Assembly (NCBI GenBank): GCA_017442765.1 | Contig: JAFRZC010000021.1 | Location: 1-15,992, forward strand | Direction: 5' to 3' | Length of the DNA: 15,992 nt | DNA from: Prevotella sp. | GTDB taxonomy: Bacteria; Bacteroidota; Bacteroidia; Bacteroidales; Bacteroidaceae | Shown here: positions 13,844 to 15,992 of the stretch, one piece after another | Position numbering within the stretch: position 1 is the stretch's first letter | How the letters are laid out: each line of letters begins with the position of its first letter | The notes under the pieces: model-generated | Databases searched by the model: none | Seen by the model: only the letters and a program-made list of their open reading frames with translations | What the model was told of the DNA's origin: nothing | Program-made: the position numbers and the translations under genes

Positions 13844-15145
13844 TCACCGCTTGATAAATTCCACGCGGCGGTTCTTGGCGCGTCCGGCCTCGGTGGAGTT
13901 GTCGGCGACAGGCTCGTGAGAGCCTTTGCCTACGGCACGCAGGTTGAAGCCATCGACACCCATTCCCTCAAGGGCTTTCACCACGGCCTCGGCTCGCTGT
14001 TGCGAGAGCGGACCGTTCACGGCATCGCTGCCCTGACTGTCGGTGTGTCCCTGTACCTCGAAGCGGACAGAGGGATTGGCTTTCATGTAGTCGGCAATCT
14101 TCTGAATCTCGGCCATCGACTCGGCTTTCAGCGTGGCCTTGCCCGTCTCGAAGAGGATGTCGTTGGTCACGAACTTTCCGGTCTCGGCAATGGCACGCTC
14201 AACGGCGGAGATGTCGGTCGATTGGCGGCCGTAGAGCTCGACGGCACCCTTCCCGATGCGGAAGTTCTTGACGTAGAGCGGTTTGCTGCCACCACGTCCG
14301 AACAGGGTCACCCATCCTGCGCCGGGCTTGGCGTTGGGCACGTTGATGACGCGCTGGCCATCGACGTAGAACTTGATGGCGCGTTTGTTGAACGACAGGG
14401 CGTAGTGATGCCACTGGCCGTCGTTGAAGGGACCGGCCTCGGCATTCGAACGTCCTTCCTTGTGGCTGAACGAAGGTTCGTCGGAGAGACAATAGTTGCA
14501 GTCAAAAGAGTGTTGGTCATAGGAAAGGTGATATTCTATGGTGAACAGCTCATTGTCCCGTTTTTCGGCTTCGTTCATGATGTCGAGCTCAATGCCGGGG
14601 GCACCGTTTTTGTCGCTGTCGTCGAAGAGCATGTCGTACTCGATGGTAAACACGTCGCCGAGATAGTTTTTCGAGCCGTCCTTCATCAGTGGCGACAGCC
14701 AGCTGTCGTCTTTGTTCATGGCGATGCACTTCTCGCCGTCGATGACGGCAATCTCGGCATTTCCTCTGACGAGATCCCATTTCGAGGGGAACTCGCCCAC
14801 CTGCTCGCCGGTCATCCGGTCCTCGAAGATGACCGTCGCGCCAGGCACGAAGTCGCTCTTTTGTTGCTCTATGTTCGCCTTCTTCTTTCCGGCGGTCGTG
14901 GTTGTGGTCTCGTCACCGTCGTTGTCGCGCCGGCTGTTCTTGTTCTTGCTGTTCTTGTCGGCCTTGTTGCCGTCAATCACGTCGTCCACCGCGTCGTTCA
15001 CTGTGCGGTCTATTTTGTTCTCGACCTTGTTCTTCACTGTTTCCACAGCCCTGTCCTTTATCCGGCCGAGGATACCCTGTGCGTCGGCCTCAGCCGAGCA
15101 GGCGAGTGCAATGAGGAGCATTGCAGCGATTTTTTTAGTAGTCAT
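13844..15145 (-). CDS. OmpA-family envelope protein with LamG-like jelly-roll domain
   Basis: A 433-aa exported protein. The start MTTKKIAAMLLIALACSAEA gives a clean signal peptide ending near ADAQ; an ATG 21 nt upstream is possible but would leave almost no leader after the promoter. Segments in order: amphipathic lysine/aspartate-rich stretch (about 20-100), a concanavalin/LamG-like sandwich (about 105-300; VIFEDRMTGEQVGEFPSKW, WHHYALSFNKRAIKFYVDGQ, YVKNFRIGKG), then an OmpA C-terminal peptidoglycan-binding domain (about 320-433; NDILFETGKATLK, VRFEVQGHTDSQGSD, LSQQRAEAVVKAL, GRAKNRRVEFIKR). The GHTDSQG and NRRVEF motifs carry the usual residues that bind diaminopimelate peptide. It likely tethers an outer-membrane or periplasmic sandwich domain to the cell wall; the ligand is unknown. 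It lies between menD and menB on the opposite strand. Confidence 0.9.
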   Translation of the reverse strand: MTTKKIAAMLLIALACSAEADAQGILGRIKDRAVETVKNKVENKIDRTVNDAVDDVIDGNKADKNSKNKNSRRDNDGDETTTTTAGKKKANIEQQKSDFVPGATVIFEDRMTGEQVGEFPSKWDLVRGNAEIAVIDGEKCIAMNKDDSWLSPLMKDGSKNYLGDVFTIEYDMLFDDSDKNGAPGIELDIMNEAEKRDNELFTIEYHLSYDQHSFDCNYCLSDEPSFSHKEGRSNAEAGPFNDGQWHHYALSFNKRAIKFYVDGQRVINVPNAKPGAGWVTLFGRGGSKPLYVKNFRIGKGAVELYGRQSTDISAVERAIAETGKFVTNDILFETGKATLKAESMAEIQKIADYMKANPSVRFEVQGHTDSQGSDAVNGPLSQQRAEAVVKALEGMGVDGFNLRAVGKGSHEPVADNSTEAGRAKNRRVEFIKR

Positions 15146-15181
15146 TTGCTTAAAATTTAAGTTCATAATACAGATTTTTTG

Positions 15182-15213
15182 CAAAAATATAGTTTAGTTT
15201 TGAATTGTGCAAA
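15182..15213 (-). promoter_or_regulatory. Promoter of the OmpA-like operon
   Basis: On the minus strand TTTG, 20 nt, TATTTTTG (-7). The start codon at 15145 lies about 36 nt downstream of the -7 box, which favours it over the ATG at 15166. Confidence 0.65.
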
Positions 15214-15293
15214 TTTTTCATAATATTTTTGTCGAAAATGCACCGAAAGCCCGCCGACAGGGTCACATCATGCGAACGACAGCCTTTCACGAT

Positions 15294-15310
15294 GCGAAAG
15301 ACCGTGTTTC
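15294..15310 (+). repeat. GAAAGAC-family repeat upstream of menB
   Basis: GCGAAAGACCGTGTTTC shares its core with 1626-1642 and 8818-8834. A weaker relative, TGCGAACGACAGCCTTTCAC, lies just upstream near 15271-15290. It immediately precedes the tandem palindromes. Confidence 0.6.
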
Positions 15311-15315
15311 ATAAA

Positions 15316-15403
15316 GTAATATAATATATATTACTGAGTAAAATAATATATATTACCGAGTAAAATAATATATATTACCGAGTAATATAATATATATTAC
15401 TTT
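15316..15403. repeat. Four tandem 22-bp hairpin repeats
   Basis: Units begin at 15316, 15338, 15360 and 15382. Units 1 and 4 contain GTAATATAATATATATTAC, with perfect 8-bp arms around a 3-nt loop. Units 2 and 3 share one change that breaks one pair (GTAAAATA in the left arm). Spacers are GA or TT based. They lie between the divergent OmpA-like and menB promoters. Confidence 0.9.
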
Positions 15404-15519
15404 GTGAACCCTTGTCTTTTGTGTTGCAAGGGCTTGTCGTTCGGGTTATTTTTAGATAAATTTCTCACGCCTGGGAAAAGAAATGCGTTTCTTTTCCTCT
15501 CGCTTAACCGAAATTTTTA

Positions 15520-15527
15520 TACTTTTG
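15520..15527 (+). promoter_or_regulatory. Probable -7 element of menB
   Basis: TACTTTTG matches TAnnTTTG; no TTTG sits at -33. It gives a leader of about 100 nt before the menB start. Confidence 0.5.
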
Positions 15528-15547
15528 CAGGTGGAACGTGTAATCAT

Positions 15548-15608
15548 CCCGCAGGGCGATGCCCTGGGCTGTGTGCTCAATGCCCCTTCGGGGCGCATAG
15601 GTGCGACA
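15548..15608 (+). promoter_or_regulatory. Structured menB leader: two GC-rich hairpins
   Basis: CAGGGC-GAT-GCCCTG (15552-15566) is followed by ATGCCCCTTCGGGGCGCAT (15580-15598), a stem with a TTCG loop and one bulge. They are GC-rich in an AT-rich region. The sequence resembles a dispersed GC-rich repeat I recall near Bacteroidales genes; no known riboswitch is recognised. Confidence 0.55.
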
Positions 15609-15635
15609 ATAGAGAAACTTTAGTTTATAATAAAT

Positions 15636-15992
15636 ATGGGACAGGCAATGGAACAACGGGAATGGAAACCCGTCAGGGAATTTGAGGAGATACTCTTCGA
15701 GGAGTATCATGGTATCGCAAAGATCACGATCAACCGTCCGCGCTGGCGCAATGCGTTCACGCCGAAGACTACTTTGGAACTTTCACAGGCATTTGCCCTG
15801 TGCCGCGAACTGCGCCGCATCCGCGTGGTGCTGCTCACGGGAGCCGGCGACAAGGCGTTCTGCTCGGGTGGCGACATGCACGTGAAGGGTCGCGGCGGCT
15901 ATATCGACGACGAGGGTGTGCCGCGCCTGTCGGTGCTCGACGTGCAGATGCAGATACGGCGGTTGCCCAAGCCGGTAATTGCGATGGTCAAC
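15636..15992 (+). CDS. menB: 1,4-dihydroxy-2-naphthoyl-CoA synthase MenB (5' part; runs off the window)
   Basis: Closes the naphthoate ring of menaquinone from O-succinylbenzoyl-CoA; a crotonase-fold enzyme. 119 residues are visible, in frame to the window end. Typical MenB segments: [81 protein letters not shown]. The CSGGD segment provides an oxyanion-hole glycine of the crotonase fold. The start is taken at [10 protein letters not shown]; the second ATG (MEQREW, 15648) is equally possible. It has its own probable promoter and a structured leader. It is separated from menD by two opposite-strand genes, so it is not on the same transcript as menF and menD. Confidence 0.95.
   Translation, partial: MGQAMEQREWKPVREFEEILFEEYHGIAKITINRPRWRNAFTPKTTLELSQAFALCRELRRIRVVLLTGAGDKAFCSGGDMHVKGRGGYIDDEGVPRLSVLDVQMQIRRLPKPVIAMVN

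Larger units (their letters stand above)
15146..15635. other. 490-bp divergent intergenic region between OmpA-like gene and menB
   Basis: Holds the OmpA-like promoter, the GAAAGAC repeat, four 22-bp hairpins, the menB -7 box and the menB leader hairpins. Open frames in it read through repeats and are not considered genes. Confidence 0.65.

Noticed and set aside
13746..13847. A 34-codon N-terminal extension of the DUF4870-like protein from a GTG overlapping the OmpA stop
   Set aside because: The extension covers a hairpin and does not fit the family; the start at MENQNQQ is more natural, though not proven.
13916..15160. A 414-codon open frame on plus opposite the OmpA-like gene
   Set aside because: Antisense shadow rich in V, G and L; the minus-strand protein has signal peptide and OmpA motifs.
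15316..15403. CRISPR array
   Set aside because: The units are contiguous 22-bp repeats with no spacers, and no cas genes are present.
15404..15685. Short open frame reading NHPAGRCPGLCAQCPFGAHR upstream of menB
   Set aside because: This is the translation of the GC-rich leader hairpins and would overlap the menB start in another frame.

Overview
The window looks like chromosome of a Prevotella/Bacteroides-type member of the Bacteroidales. Several promoters match the Bacteroidetes form TTTG-N19-TAnnTTTG. The large secreted protein has BACON-like and jelly-roll modules and ends in a type IX-like sorting tail. The menaquinone enzymes and the LysRS read as Bacteroidetes-like.

Layout. (1) 1-1201, minus: 5' part of lysS with its own promoter. 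(2) 1202-2028: gene-free and packed with short repeats, closing with a strong terminator. (3) 2029-6342, minus: an operon of a 1366-aa multidomain secreted protein followed by a 65-aa acidic protein. (4) 6642-7325, minus: antitoxin-like protein plus PIN toxin. (5) 7437-8587, minus: a DUF5009/HGSNAT-like membrane acyltransferase whose frame breaks inside a heptanucleotide tandem repeat. (6) 8588-8954: divergent regulatory region with a symmetric three-palindrome cluster touching the -33 box of the next operon. (7) 8955-13320, plus: hotdog thioesterase, menF, a PagL-like lipid A deacylase homologue and menD, tightly packed or overlapping. (8) 13329-15145, minus: a jelly-roll/OmpA envelope protein and a DUF4870-like membrane protein. 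(9) 15146-15635: divergent regulatory region with four 22-bp hairpin repeats and a structured menB leader. (10) 15636 to the end, plus: 5' part of menB.

How the genes work together. menF, menD, menB and probably the thioesterase (as DHNA-CoA hydrolase) belong to menaquinone synthesis: chorismate to isochorismate (MenF), to SEPHCHC (MenD), then naphthoate ring closure (MenB) and CoA removal. menC and menE are not in the window. The run is interrupted by envelope genes: the PagL-like gene inside the operon and two opposite-strand genes between menD and menB.

The most unusual content is the repeat landscape. A heptamer family (GTGnnnA, about four units per site) lies between genes and also inside lysS and the acyltransferase gene. 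A 40-nt hairpin repeat is translated in two unrelated proteins in opposite orientations. A composite GACA-rich element occurs five times next to gene ends. A GAAAGAC-type repeat recurs in three intergenic regions, two of which also carry AT-rich palindromes. I see no tRNA, rRNA, CRISPR array, insertion sequence or prophage gene.
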